Part shown: one piece after another, positions 1 to 24,000 of the stretch | How positions within the stretch are numbered: position 1 is the stretch's first letter | How the letters are laid out: each line of letters opens with the position of its first letter | Origin: Lineus longissimus | Lineage: Eukaryota; Nemertea; Pilidiophora; Heteronemertea; Lineidae | Reading direction: 5' to 3' | Assembly: GCF_910592395.1 (NCBI RefSeq) | Contig: NC_088312.1 | Location: 3,534,001 to 3,598,000, forward strand | Length of the DNA stretch: 64,000 bases | Program-made: the position numbers and the translations under genes | Notes under the pieces: model-generated | Seen by the model: only the letters and a program-made list of their open reading frames with translations | The model's database searches: none | Told to the model about the DNA's origin: nothing

Positions 1-164
1 CCAGGTGAAAATATGGTATTTCGTTCCCCGGTTACGGATATTGGTCTGGGTCAACAAATTGGTGCTCGCTGTAAGAGCCTGGTCTATTATTGAGAAGAGC
101 TAAGAACGTGCATTTGTAGCTTAGAATGATCAGCATATTACGTAGTACTAACGTGTTTTTTCAG

Positions 165-12430
<12,266 letters not shown>

Positions 12431-12875
12431 TGTCTCCAGGTCGGAACATTGCTTGATAAGACAGACACCAGTGAATGACTACTTAGTAGCCTATTTTTTG
12501 AGCATATCGCCCACGATAAACAATGTATTGTGGCTATATAGGCGACAAATGGCAGTTTTCAAAAGCACATTGCTACATTTTCTCTCCACAGTTATCCTGG
12601 TTATCGGTTCCGAGATTCTAGCTCGGCCTATTTGAAAAACATGACGTTTTCGGGCTGATTTGATGACCGACCTATTTATCAACTTGGTCGATGAATCGAA
12701 AATATCAGAAATGATATTTAAGCATAATTAGAATAAGCCCGTCCTCTCTGCAGAGACCCGGATAGTGATCTCAGTCATGTCTGATCAAACGTCATCTTAA
12801 CTTCCTAGTACAAACTTCCTAGTTTACCATATCAATGCTGATTAAAATGTATATATCTTTTTTTGATGGTGCTTA

Positions 12876-12953
12876 TTACTCGAGATATGGACAACACTAC
12901 TATTTATTGACAAGTTACTCAAGATATGGACAACATTACTATTTATTGGCAGA
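12876..12953. repeat. 39-bp tandem duplication
   Basis: Two adjacent copies starting at 12876 and 12915 share the core ATATGGACAACA and TACTATTTATTG with few mismatches. They lie in the presumed 3' untranslated region of the phosphatase gene. Confidence 0.8.
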
Positions 12954-13210
12954 GACCTGGATGTATAGCTCCTTGGCAGAGATGCTGGAACATCAACTTG
13001 GCCCTGTCCATGGGTTCTTAAGGCCACTGTGTCACATGTAACATATTCATGTAGCGAGTGCTTGATTTAAGTATTTATCATTCAAGTGAAGGATACGTGT
13101 TCATTTATGTCATGTATCTATAAGTAAATGTATATAAGTGTGCATGTGTAGCCAATGTAAAAATTAACCCAAGAATACAGCAATTTAACACTATCTTAAC
13201 AAATAAGGTC

Positions 13211-13216
13211 AATAAA
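13211..13216 (+). terminator. Poly(A) signal AATAAA, probably of the phosphatase gene
   Basis: A canonical AATAAA lies about 780 bp after the inferred stop and before the convergent channel gene, making a plausible 3' end. The intervening 3' untranslated sequence contains a 39-bp tandem duplication at 12876-12953. Confidence 0.45.
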
Positions 13217-13480
13217 AGCTTTCACCAAATTGAACTACTTTTGATTAGTCATTTCATAAGGTTTTCAACCTCTTCAAGCATTTCCCAATCGTTTGATACG
13301 GCGTAGACCTGTTCCAACGATAAGTCTTTCCCCGCCATCAAGATAGCTCAAAAATCCTTTTGCATACTACGTAGATGTTTATAAGTCGAACCTGTCGTCA
13401 CGAGACAACTGTTATTCAGCCTCAAGGTTGTCCTCAGAGTTGTTGAGTTTGCAACCTCTCCATTAATCAAAATAGCCTTG

Positions 13481-16400
13481 CTATGGACTATCTATATCTA
13501 GAGAAGTCTTGTAACCGCCTTCTCCTGAGAGAGTGGACCACCCCTCTGGATCTGTCGTGGAACATTCCGACCCTGATGTTTCCGTCTCGTCTACCGCGCG
13601 GCTATCCATGTATGTCACAGGTTCGGGTTTCTTCTTTTTCTCTTGGCCAGCTTTCTGAACGGCATTGTAGACGAAGACATCTAAGATTTCAAAGATGCTG
13701 ATGACGCTGCCTCCTACGAGAAGTCCCATAGACCCTCCTATGTCACCTGATAACAAAAGGGAAGAAAAACATCGTCATGTCATGATCATTTAGAATGTAA
13801 ATGAACGGTTTTATAAAGTGACCATGACTTGTCACTACGGAGAAACAGAGAAAAACGTGTCAATCTATCTTTCAGCGTTTCCAAACAATGAGGGGAAACA
13901 CTCAAAATCGTTACGCCCAGGACCTCAGCGGCGATAGGCGCTGATATTTCCACTGCTAGTACCACTCTCTGACAGCTCTCGAGGAGTGTTCTTGTACAAT
14001 TAGCTAACCCAAAGGAGTTAGTTCTCCAAATTCATGATGTCCAGTTCCGAATACTTACTCAGTAAGCTGAAAATCGTGTAAGCTGTCTGCTGCTCAACGG
14101 ACTCGTAGTTCATCTCGCGGAGGAATATGACCATCGAAAGAAAGTTGTCTCTGAAAATATCCAATTGCTTGTAATGTGGTTTCTTTGGAGATCTGATTCA
14201 TGTTCATGTAGGCCTACATATCATATGCATGTATATTTCTCACAAGATTATTGAGCGTTTGTTATAACTCAGAATCATATAAGAATTCTGTTTGGATTTT
14301 CGACAATCTTCTTCCAAAAGCAAAATAGACTAATGTGATCGGATCATTATTGCTGACGCTGACGACACCTTTGCGTGCGATGAGGGATGTTACTTCGGAC
14401 TACAATTATTGTACTCTAATACCTACGTGAAGAACTTCCTTCCAATCTCGTCATCTCTCTTGTGTTTGCCCATCATAACCGCAACCGCTTGACAGGTCTC
14501 GAAAAACATGTCGGCATTTTGAGTCAAGTTCTGTCTAAGGTCCGCCCATTCTTTGGCCCTCTTCTTACTCTGAACTTGCTGATAGAGTGAGCTCTTTAGA
14601 AAACTTTCTTCGTCTGCTAGATCTGGGTGGTAACGCTTCATGTAAAGAAATATGTCACGGTCCGTCATAGTCCTGTTAAAGAGGAGATCCGACCAGAAGA
14701 CATTCTCTATCCAGTTCCATTGGGCTTCCATTGAAGTCGCCAGGGTGTTGACCAAGTCAAGGAAGTACAGCACCTCGTTAAGGTTATCCCTGGTGTCCGG
14801 AGAGGTGTGGAGATTTGCCAGTGTACTGAAGTTTACAATAGGATTTTCTATCGTATCCAAGTAGAGTCTCGTGATGTTCCGCACCCGTTTCAAGGTCTGT
14901 ACATTTTGGCTGACCGTTGCTACATGCTCTTCCAATGAGTTAATGTTCTTTTCTATGTTGTCTATACGTTCTGTTACTCTTTCCTTCATGTATTGAAGAT
15001 GTTCAGCCTTCTCCTTTAGATCCCGCTCGGGCAACCGGAAAATATCTGACATCATCACGCTGCGGTTCCCGTTGAAATTATCAACAGCCCTGAAATATCT
15101 TGTTTCCAGTATGGACAGGGCCTTTCTGTTATATTGCCTCGTTTTTGTCACGCGCCCAAGAATGGTCAAGAACTGGTTATTACAAAATAAAATCTCGTTA
15201 CACATATTAGATATCATATGATAAATCAACTGAATGTTGTAAGCAGATTTAGACGCTGTTGTGGCGTCCAGCGCCTTCCGGAGAAGACTCCTGGGCGTGA
15301 TCAGATTGTGGGCGAACTCATCCTTTCCCGGGTAGCGCGTATCCAATCTACCTTTGGCGTTCCGGTAACTGTCAATAATGTCTGTTATAGCCATTAAGGT
15401 TCCGTTAAGAGAGTTCCCCTTACTTCTGATTGAGGAATCTACTGCATCGAAAATGACCGTCCGACGATCATGATTCTTTTTTGTTATGACCGAAAGCCTC
15501 TCAACACTCTCGCGAAACATTGTCAAGAACGCCACCGGCTGCCCAACAACACCCTCGAAAAAAAGCTTATTGTTGTCCTCAACGTACTTAAGGAACCTTT
15601 CCTTGACTATAAACTCTTGAAATTCGTATGTCTCTTTGATATCCGACAGGATTTTGTTGGTTACCAGCTTAAGTATTTGCAACTCGTTTCTCTTTTGATG
15701 TAGGAATTGCTCAAATTCAAGTTGAAGAAAGTCACTCAGCATGTCCATGGCTTTCAAACATGGCGTCAAGACGTCTCGTGTCTCGTCGATCTTTGTCGTC
15801 ATTCGCCTGATATCACGTGCCTCTTTATATCTAAAGTTCAGCTCGTCTTTTCGGGAGTAATTATCTAGGATTTTCGCCCGATCGAATGCGGATTCTTTCA
15901 GGAAAGAGAAGAATGGATTGTATTGCGTTGTGTCGCAAGGTGGCTTGCAGTTACACAGGGATCGGCTGTGCTCATCAAATTCGGCTGAAAGGTAGAGAAG
16001 AGATTTGTACAAGTAGGCCTACTAAAGACTGTAATTGCTATATTTTAGCCATATTATTACATAGATCTTACGCTTAGTACTTTCATTATGAAAAAATGAC
16101 TTACCCTTAAATTTCTTGTAATGAACGGCATATTCGAACATAGTGCAAGTCGGACCATCGCCTGCAAGACAATAATACACAGAATGTGAATTTAGAAGTA
16201 AAAATGTTCGTGAGAAGATATCAAGCGTTTTCAGTTGATTAAGATTCGATCAGCAAAAGAATCAAAACTCATTGTGATTGGGTCCGAATATGAAACAAAT
16301 TCATTGTGAGAAAAAAAGATGCTGACACTCGGAACACTCTCCAAGCATGCAAGGAGCATGGTCGAAAGTTAAGTGTGCAAGTTTTTGTTCGCTCGCACTC

Positions 16401-19012
16401 GCCGACCCTGGACGCAGTTGTGGCTGTGGAAGGAGCCTGCAAATTAAGGGGTGACGCTTTTTGCGGATGGCTAGAATACAACATTGTACCTTTCATGTAG
16501 GGCAGCTTGCACCCAGTTTTCCCGAAGAAAAACCTGGTAAAACACTCCATGTAACAAGCGGTCTCTGAATATGTTGGGTAGTATTTAAGCTTGGCACTGT
16601 TGGTACAGTTGCCGTAAGGTGGAGGCAGTCGCTTGATCTGAGGAATGACATGAGAAATGTAAAGGATTATCGGTCAAAATACAGAAACCTCCTGCCATCA
16701 TTGCTTTATGTGGAACGGGCACGTGATCCAGTGTAGGCTGATTTCTTAGGATGTCGTGATTATTTGTTTTCCTGTATGATTTCATTACAAGTTAAAACTA
16801 CGCCAAATGGCAATCGATGTGTAATGATCAATGACGACAAGATGAGAAACAAACAGGAACTATAGCTACAATTACAGTAATAGCAGCATTATCAGTATAG
16901 CAACACGAGCATCAGTAGCCTTAGCATAATCTGTAGTAGAAGCAAGTGGAATATCAATGAATTGAAGAATAAAGAATTCTCTCCGCGGAATTATTTCGTT
17001 GGTGAAGATTTCTTTAACAGTGTATATCATGACGTTTTGTAGCAAATTTAAAGTTAACTACATGTTTAAGAATTCAGTTGGCTTACCACTTTCAGCTTTA
17101 TTGAAATAAAGGTATACGTCCCGGGAAGTACCCCGTCACCCTTTCCAGCGAAGAGTGGTACTTCACTGTGGTCAGCCAGCAGTAGGTAAAGCCCACTGGC
17201 CTGGTTCGGACCCACCATAGCCTCATAGGTCTCAACGTTGATGACCAGCTTCAGCGAAGCCTTGGTGCCTGCAAAGTAAACATCTCTTTCAGATACAAGG
17301 AAAGGGGGGCAAATGTGATAATTAAAGGAGCCGAAACAAAGTCTTTTGCGTAAAATAGGGTCCATTGCTCGTATCCTGCTCGGACACCATCCTGTTCAGG
17401 CACAGACCGTAGAAAGCATGTTTATTGAAAGATTCTGTTAAGGGCAAGTAGAATTGTTGTCGTCAATGAAAAGCTTCAGCCCTTGTTCTTTGTAATTGTG
17501 TGAAGTTTATGAATGTGAAGCGCTTTGAGCGACGAAACCACGTTTGATTTTGTCTCATCACTGTTATCATTATCAATAATATTTGCAGAATAAAGTCTAT
17601 TGAACCATCTTGAAAAATGTTCTATGTTTCAGAGCCTTATAGTTCCTCACTAGATAAGATCTTAAAGGAATGTCTAACCTGACTTGGAAGTGTGCAGTGG
17701 TTCCTCTGAAGATGCTGGATAGAAGTTGTTGAAAGAATAGCAAACACCGTGATCCGTGAAAATATGACTAAAGTTGGACGCACTGCATTTCAGGCCGAGC
17801 CAGTTACACCTAAAAACCAGAAAGAATCGAATAATAGAAGGGTGACAGTTATCATGACCGTTTAAAACTTTTGAGGTATAATGTAGTGCAGCATGCGCAT
17901 CCGTCGAAAAAAACTGATAATGTGAAAAGAAACTGTGGAAAGGCATGCATCGACGGTCTAGTTTTGGTGTAGTGCATTCATTCTGGAACGAATGGAAGAA
18001 GGGCTTAGTAGCTGACTCACCCCACAATCATGTCCTCAGCCTGATGAGCAGTAGAGAGGAAAACATCCTCCATCGAAAGATTGAGGAATCGTTCATCGAA
18101 TTGTGTGATATTCGGCCCCGTTACGTCATCAGACTTACTCGAACTGTAGAACGTGTTCAGTTGATCTTTGTAGCCGAGTCGATAAGCTTCACGAATTCTG
18201 TAAATGAGACTAAAAGCTTGTCTTCGCTGTGTTGATACACTCAAGCATGCTTGCTACAATTGATCTGTTGTGGCAACATGGCAAAGGATGTGATCGAGCT
18301 GGCATCTGGGTAAGATAAGATTTTGTACTCTAAGGAGGTATTGCAAATGCTGTAAGAAGTAGATGTAATCTCCAAACAATGAAGTTAAGACAGTCCAAAT
18401 GAGGATACTGCACTCATGATCATTGGAATCTGTTCATAACCTTCGGGACTTTACCTGAACGAGTTCTGGTTGCAGATGGCAATCGCAGGGAATCGCAGCG
18501 ATTCGTTCAAGTTGACATCGACCTTGACTGTGACCGGCCATTCCATATAGTGGATGACACTATTCACCAACAGGTTGACAAAGATACCCGTCGAAGCGAG
18601 GAAGATGAGGAGCCAGAGAATTCTGGAATCAATATATAATCTTATACATGTATCATTTGCATAAATTTCACACTGCACATTTTTTTTATCTTGCTTCTTC
18701 ACCTCTGTAATAACCAAATGGTATTAAGTACAGAATTAATGGAAATTGAAATTGATTTTGGCACTATAAAATTAATACAAAAAATATGTCGATCTACCCT
18801 CGATGTGCATATGTCCATGGGGGACACTTAAGGACTGATGTTCATCGCCGGTTAGTCAGCATACACGCATAAACCTACATCTTTTATTAAACTTACCTTC
18901 GAAGCGTCGAAAGGGATGATCTGTCCCAGACGTAACGAATGCCATGGAAAGTCGTATCCTGCGAAAACTGCTGCAGGATGTCGCGCCACGACTTCTCAGT
19001 CTCATCCTCCAT
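13481..19012 (-). CDS. DEG/ENaC-family sodium channel subunit with giant extracellular insertion
   Basis: An amiloride-sensitive/acid-sensing-type cation channel subunit. Exons (minus): 19012-18897, 18622-18455, 18221-18021, 17809-17679, 17268-17087, 16637-16490, 16161-16105, 15984-14427, 14150-14059, 13746-13481, giving about 972 residues. The sequence shows the N-terminal HGIRYV gating motif, TM1 at roughly residues 40-64, FPAIAICNQNSFR after TM1, CNWLGLKC and GVCYSFN, PPPYGNC, CTMFEYA, CNCKPPC, then the pre-TM2 segment NYESVEQQTAYTIFSLL and TM2 with DIGGSMGLLVGGS, where GGS replaces the usual GAS filter. Nearly every junction keeps phase; the start of the exon at 18221 is a weak acceptor chosen because it alone keeps the frame. 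Usual family length is 500-700; the excess is in the exon 15984-14427. It converges on the phosphatase gene. Confidence 0.92.
14427..15984 (-). other. 1.56-kb channel exon encoding a ~480-residue helical insertion
   Basis: The exon opens with SLCNCKPPCDTTQYNPFFSF, the cysteine motif at the base of the DEG/ENaC thumb, and its donor leads directly to the pre-TM2 exon. In ASIC and ENaC proteins only about 45-60 residues separate these points; here there are about 500. The extra segment is uninterrupted by introns or stops and rich in Glu, Lys, Arg, Leu and Asn with heptad-like spacing, so mostly alpha-helical. It has a few Asn-X-Thr/Ser sites, in keeping with an extracellular position, and only a handful of cysteines. 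I recognise no known domain in it. Open frame over this length and intact flanking motifs argue that it is translated, not a retained intron. Confidence 0.85.
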
Positions 19013-21032
19013 TTTGTTTAAACTATTCTTTCGCCGCCTTCTTCTTCCTCAGCAATACAACGTTTACATATGTACAGATATGTATTTTGATGTTATTTGA
19101 CTTTTCTTCATGTTTTAAGTAAATAATAATGGACTCGACTAAATGATTCTAATCCAAAATTAATTCCTGTAGCAGCAGTGCCAAGTTGGAGACTAATTAT
19201 GAAACCAAAACGAAAAAACGAAGCAGTGTCACATATCTAACACCCAAAGCCAACGAAGTTCCTGTGAATAAAATTTTCATACATACAGATTGGCCATGCA
19301 ACTTGACTGTACGGATATGGAATATTAGCTTTTCGTATACCAGCTACTGGGTGCGCTGAAAGGCCGAGACAGACCATCCTTTCTATGAAATTCTGTGTTA
19401 TCATAATTATGCTAGAGACCAATTAGCATGATTAGTTGACACAGACAAACTACTGTAAATTCACGATATTACTCTCTTTTCACTTATATAAGGTTTGCAA
19501 TACTTTTTGTTTCTGTGATTCACCGTGCAGGGAAGCAGGAGCCAAGTGGGAAAGATGAAGTTTCCCGAAGTCGCCAATAGGTGTGTCTCACAGTACATCG
19601 GCACCTCCATGCTTGGACGAGGAATGTTTAAAAAAAAACCTGAACTATGTTTCTTGACCTTGGCATGATACCGATATCATATCTAGCCATGTAGTCATGT
19701 AAGGTCATTAATGAATAGCAACATACCTAGCTTAGTATCATACTTGTATCATCTATTGAATAAGATTTCTATTTGACCCCAGGCTCCTTATTCCGTTAAT
19801 TGAATCCTAGATGTAATTCAAGGCAAACATTCCGTAGGCAGAGTGATTTCTGTATAAGTGACTCCGCGTCACCGTCTCCATTTGATAACCTAGGACACAT
19901 CTCATTCGAGAAATGCTGCATTTAATTGGAAAAGGTCAGGTCTGAAATGGTCACAAGTAGATGTACATGTATCAGGTCAGCAGCACTCAGACGAGGATAA
20001 ATGCGAGCTGTCGCCATATTCTGGCCCGCCCGCATTTTCGGCTACGCCACTTATCCCCAAGTCATGTCCGCCCTCCGTAGCGGGGCCGTGCTGTGGGGGG
20101 GGGGGGGGGTTGGTACTGCCCACAGACGTTTCCGAAAAACGTGTGGCCGCCAGGCGCTGATGTTCTTCATTTCGAACATCGGGCTTACCACTTCGCCACT
20201 CTGACAGAACTCCGAGTCTGACAGTATCAGGGTACGGCGCAGATGCTGTTGAGGTCTGGTGTGGCCTGCAGTTCGGAAGCAGAATATTTAGCTTTGATGG
20301 TTGCATTCATGATATATAAAAGCTGGTAAACTCGAAAACGAATCATTTCCGCCAGAAATTCACTGCCTAATGTAAATGAAAAAAATGATACGTACACCGG
20401 TCTTAAGCATGTAGGCATGAGATTCTAATCAAAGCTGTAAAGAAATCGGTACATTTACGATTCAGGTCTTGCCTCGAGGCCCTGGGGACCAGATCAACCG
20501 CTGCAAGTAGGAACGCGGTCGCTTATTAGGTAAGCGGGTTTTCTGACTATAGCATGGTGACTTCTATTGTCGAACTATTCGCGGAGGTGGTTAAGACAAG
20601 AACACAGACTACCATCGTCTTTAGTTCCCCATATGTCACATGGAGCGCAGGAGACTAGGGTTATATAAATCTTGTTAAGATGGATCGTGTTCTTTTAGTA
20701 ATGGTATTTTTATAACTACATTTCGGCCCAGATAGGTTTTAACAAACCAATTATTTCAGATATTACACGTGAATTCTCTTTCTTAAATCCCAAACAAGGG
20801 ACTCTAAACGTATCGTGCATAGACCGCAGATGATTCGGTCCCAGTTTTATTCTGAAAGGAAAGTAACTTTGACATATCAAAAGTAACGAATTAAGCCGAG
20901 ACCAACCCCAGCGATATCCTTAGACTTTCCAACGGTCCTGAACCGACAATCAGGAGGCTAAACTATACGTAAAAAGTACGGACATTGGTTCGGAGACTTA
21001 TTTTTTATATCAGCAATTTGTTTGTGTCAGCG
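19013..21032. other. Intergenic region between channel and insulin-like gene
   Basis: Divergent promoter interval. I see no supported exon. It holds a 15-nt poly-G run at 20095-20109 and two TATA-like strings on the plus strand, TATATAAAAG near 20310 and TATATAAA near 20663; either could serve the insulin-like gene. Short open frames here lack family motifs. Confidence 0.5.
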
Positions 21033-24000
21033 ATGTCGGCGCGGATTTGGAGTGGATATCCTAAACAGAAGGGAACAACTAAACGGAAGGAAGTTATATC
21101 GTCTGGCTGTGCCACGATGCTAAAAGGTGAGTGAAATTTATTCACTTCTTCCTGACCAAAGTATAGGTACTTCTACTCTAATAACTCATTGATTACATAC
21201 CTCATTGATATTTGAAACCGCTTAGTCTAAATCACCACTTAGAGTGAGCCACGCCCTCGGCTGCATCTGTAGATGGCTGCGAGTCGGGTATGTCGAGTTC
21301 GTTAATTGGCGAATCTGGCTGGTAAGTTTGACTCAAAAGTTTGTCAACAGACGAAAAGTTTGGTCACCAGCAGTTGACCAACCTTTAAAAACCTCAAATT
21401 TATCAATTCACCAATTTTTGGCTCGTGGAAATGTTCGATAATACGCGTAATCCGTCCGCCAAGTCAATGAAGCCATCATTTGATGCATGTTGCATAATGC
21501 ATGTACTATGCTTTTTCTTCGAGAATAAAATTATGCCAAAGGAGTCCACGTTTTCATCTTTTTTTGGAGGAGGGTGTGAGAGGGTCTGGAGAGATATGAA
21601 ATATTAGACTGCATACTTGTTATTCGTTCCGTCGAGTCAGTATAGTTGACGCCAAGCGGTCGTTACTCTTTTCAGTTGCAGATTCTGTTGTGTTAGCGTT
21701 CTCTGACGCGATACAATTTTTTTTGTTGAATGATCAAGCCAATGGTGTCTTTTTTAGGGGTGAGAGCTGGGTCCGGAGAGACATGAAACGGTTTCATCTC
21801 TCGTGACATTATCAGGTGATTATGACATGGTCCTGAGCCCTTTTCCTCTCCTTTTCTTCAAGGTCAATGATTATGATTACTAAGCAAGCTAAGCCTAACC
21901 ATTAATAGAAAGCTGTCGACGGTAAAATCACGTCTTTTCACCTTGAGCCACTCTCAATGTGGTAATCAATAAGTCTCTATTTAGTATATTCTTCTCCCAG
22001 CACATGGATCAGCATTAATATCAAAAGGTATATAACATGACGAAGTTGGGCCGAGCGCTTGACGCATATCACAAGTCATTGCCATCTGAAGAAGCCACAG
22101 AGATATATATGTGGATCTTTAGATCTCGCCCCGCTCGCGACAAAAAGAACAAGAAGAACTGTGGATAACATGATCCCAAGCCTTAACTTGACCGAAGCTT
22201 TGACATTGTAGAAAGGTCGTTGATACTGTACTGCGATACTGTACTTTCGGTATTCGAGCCATGTCTATATTTACTTTGACGTAGGCCCCATGCCCTGGAA
22301 AAAAATATACTAACCACTGGATGAGGCTATTTTGCAAATGATCATTGGGAATACTACTTGTGACTGAGGTTTAGGGAGTTTGCCTTGGGAACTGACACCG
22401 CGAACTGGAGGTATGGTTTTCTCACAAAACATCGTAAGGGTGAGCTAAATAGGGCGGCAGCAAAGGTTTTGGGGAAAATGACAGCTCGACTAGAGCGAGA
22501 CTGACAACTTGCTTATGACAGATTACAAGCATTACATAAGATTTGTCGAATACTTCATCATTGACGAGAAGCTATTTCTAAGAAAGCTTCTCGCTATACC
22601 GAATAATCACGGTGGAATAATAGATACGAAAACACAAACACACCTTCGCAAATAAAACGGAGGCCTTAAAGGGAGGCTATAGGTATAGACTGGAGACAGG
22701 TATAGACAAAATAGGCAAAACACACCATGCAGAGTCATGGTTTGGAATTGTCTGCACCCTAGAGGTTCTCCAGCGAAATAAAAGACCTTTGAAGCTTTTC
22801 AAACTCTCAAAAACCATGAGAGCTGTTTCATTTTACCGAAAAACCTCTCTGAGTACATGCATCTTCATTTGGTACACCATCATATTAAGGAAAATCTTTA
22901 CCAAAGTGTTGCAGTATGTCCTTGGATCAAGAATAAATAAACCCAATAGTCCTATCCTCGCTTGGATGAAATATCGAATACGAAACTATCACAACAATCG
23001 TATTTTCTTTACCAAACGAAATGAAATATAAATCCTAGTCTTTTCATATTCTTATGGCAAACATTCAATTGAAGATTTCAAAAGGCTTAGCATTCGAGCT
23101 TGACAATTATTCTAACTTTGGACTAATAAGTAAGCGCGTGTATATTCGTAGTTTTTCAAGTGAAAACACTCGAATAAAAAATGTATTTCATTTACCAAGT
23201 GTTCAAAGAAGATATTTCGTCTCTAACAAGCTTAGGCAAATAACACATTTATGTTTACTTCTGTGCATGATTATAAGAAGTGAACCTGACGTGAATCTTC
23301 ACGTCAGAATTTACCAGATACGACATTTTTTTCAAAACATATTCCTTAAAGGTCTTTATCTCGTTTAAAATGGTTAAACGGTGTTTTTGTCAAAAGATGT
23401 AATGGACGGCATAGGCTTCACCCGGCAATTTGGGCCAAATATCAGACGAGCCATGTCATTGTCACCCATTCCCTGTTCTGTTCCATGCTATAATAAATCA
23501 TCGTTGATCAGGACATGTAAGTACTTGTATATATACCCCAATATTTAAAAAATGACTCATTCAATGTGCCTATCCGCAAGTTTTAGGTCAACTTGACACT
23601 AATTTACAGGTCTTTGTAGACAGGAAACACATCGGAAACATTCAGCCACCGCGTTGGCGAAGTGATTTATGAGAAAAACTAGCTGATGCCGTGTTAATAC
23701 AGCCCCTTAGCCTTTCAGTGCCAATGCTGAAGCGATACCCAGGTTGGGCAGAAAGCTTATAGTTGATTAATGGTGCAGTGTGGCAATAATTTTCCACCAA
23801 ATAGCGTTTTTCTGCTGATGTTGGTCACTGAAGGCGCCTTTTGACTTACTCATTCGCCACTTTGATGATGTTTTTCCTAAGAGTTTCTGAACTGCTTCCA
23901 CGAATAGCAAACAAAAAAAATTAAGAAGGAAAAGACTACTTTTCGCCCGATGAAAGAAAAGTTGGAGGACCTATACCCAAGGTTTTTTTCTCTTTCTGGG

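Noticed and set aside
1-72. Possible exon ending at a GTAAGAG donor
   Set aside because: The phase-compatible translation lacks the W-x-x-P core expected of the first half of an FN3 module, so it was not added to the phosphatase.
19977-20306. Minus-strand 109-codon frame with a poly-Pro stretch
   Set aside because: The Pro run comes from the poly-G homopolymer; no family motif and no supported splice partners.
22564-23306. Short perfect palindromes (22564-22594 and 23285-23306)
   Set aside because: Isolated hairpins without T-runs, flanking duplications or neighbouring genes; nothing to assign.
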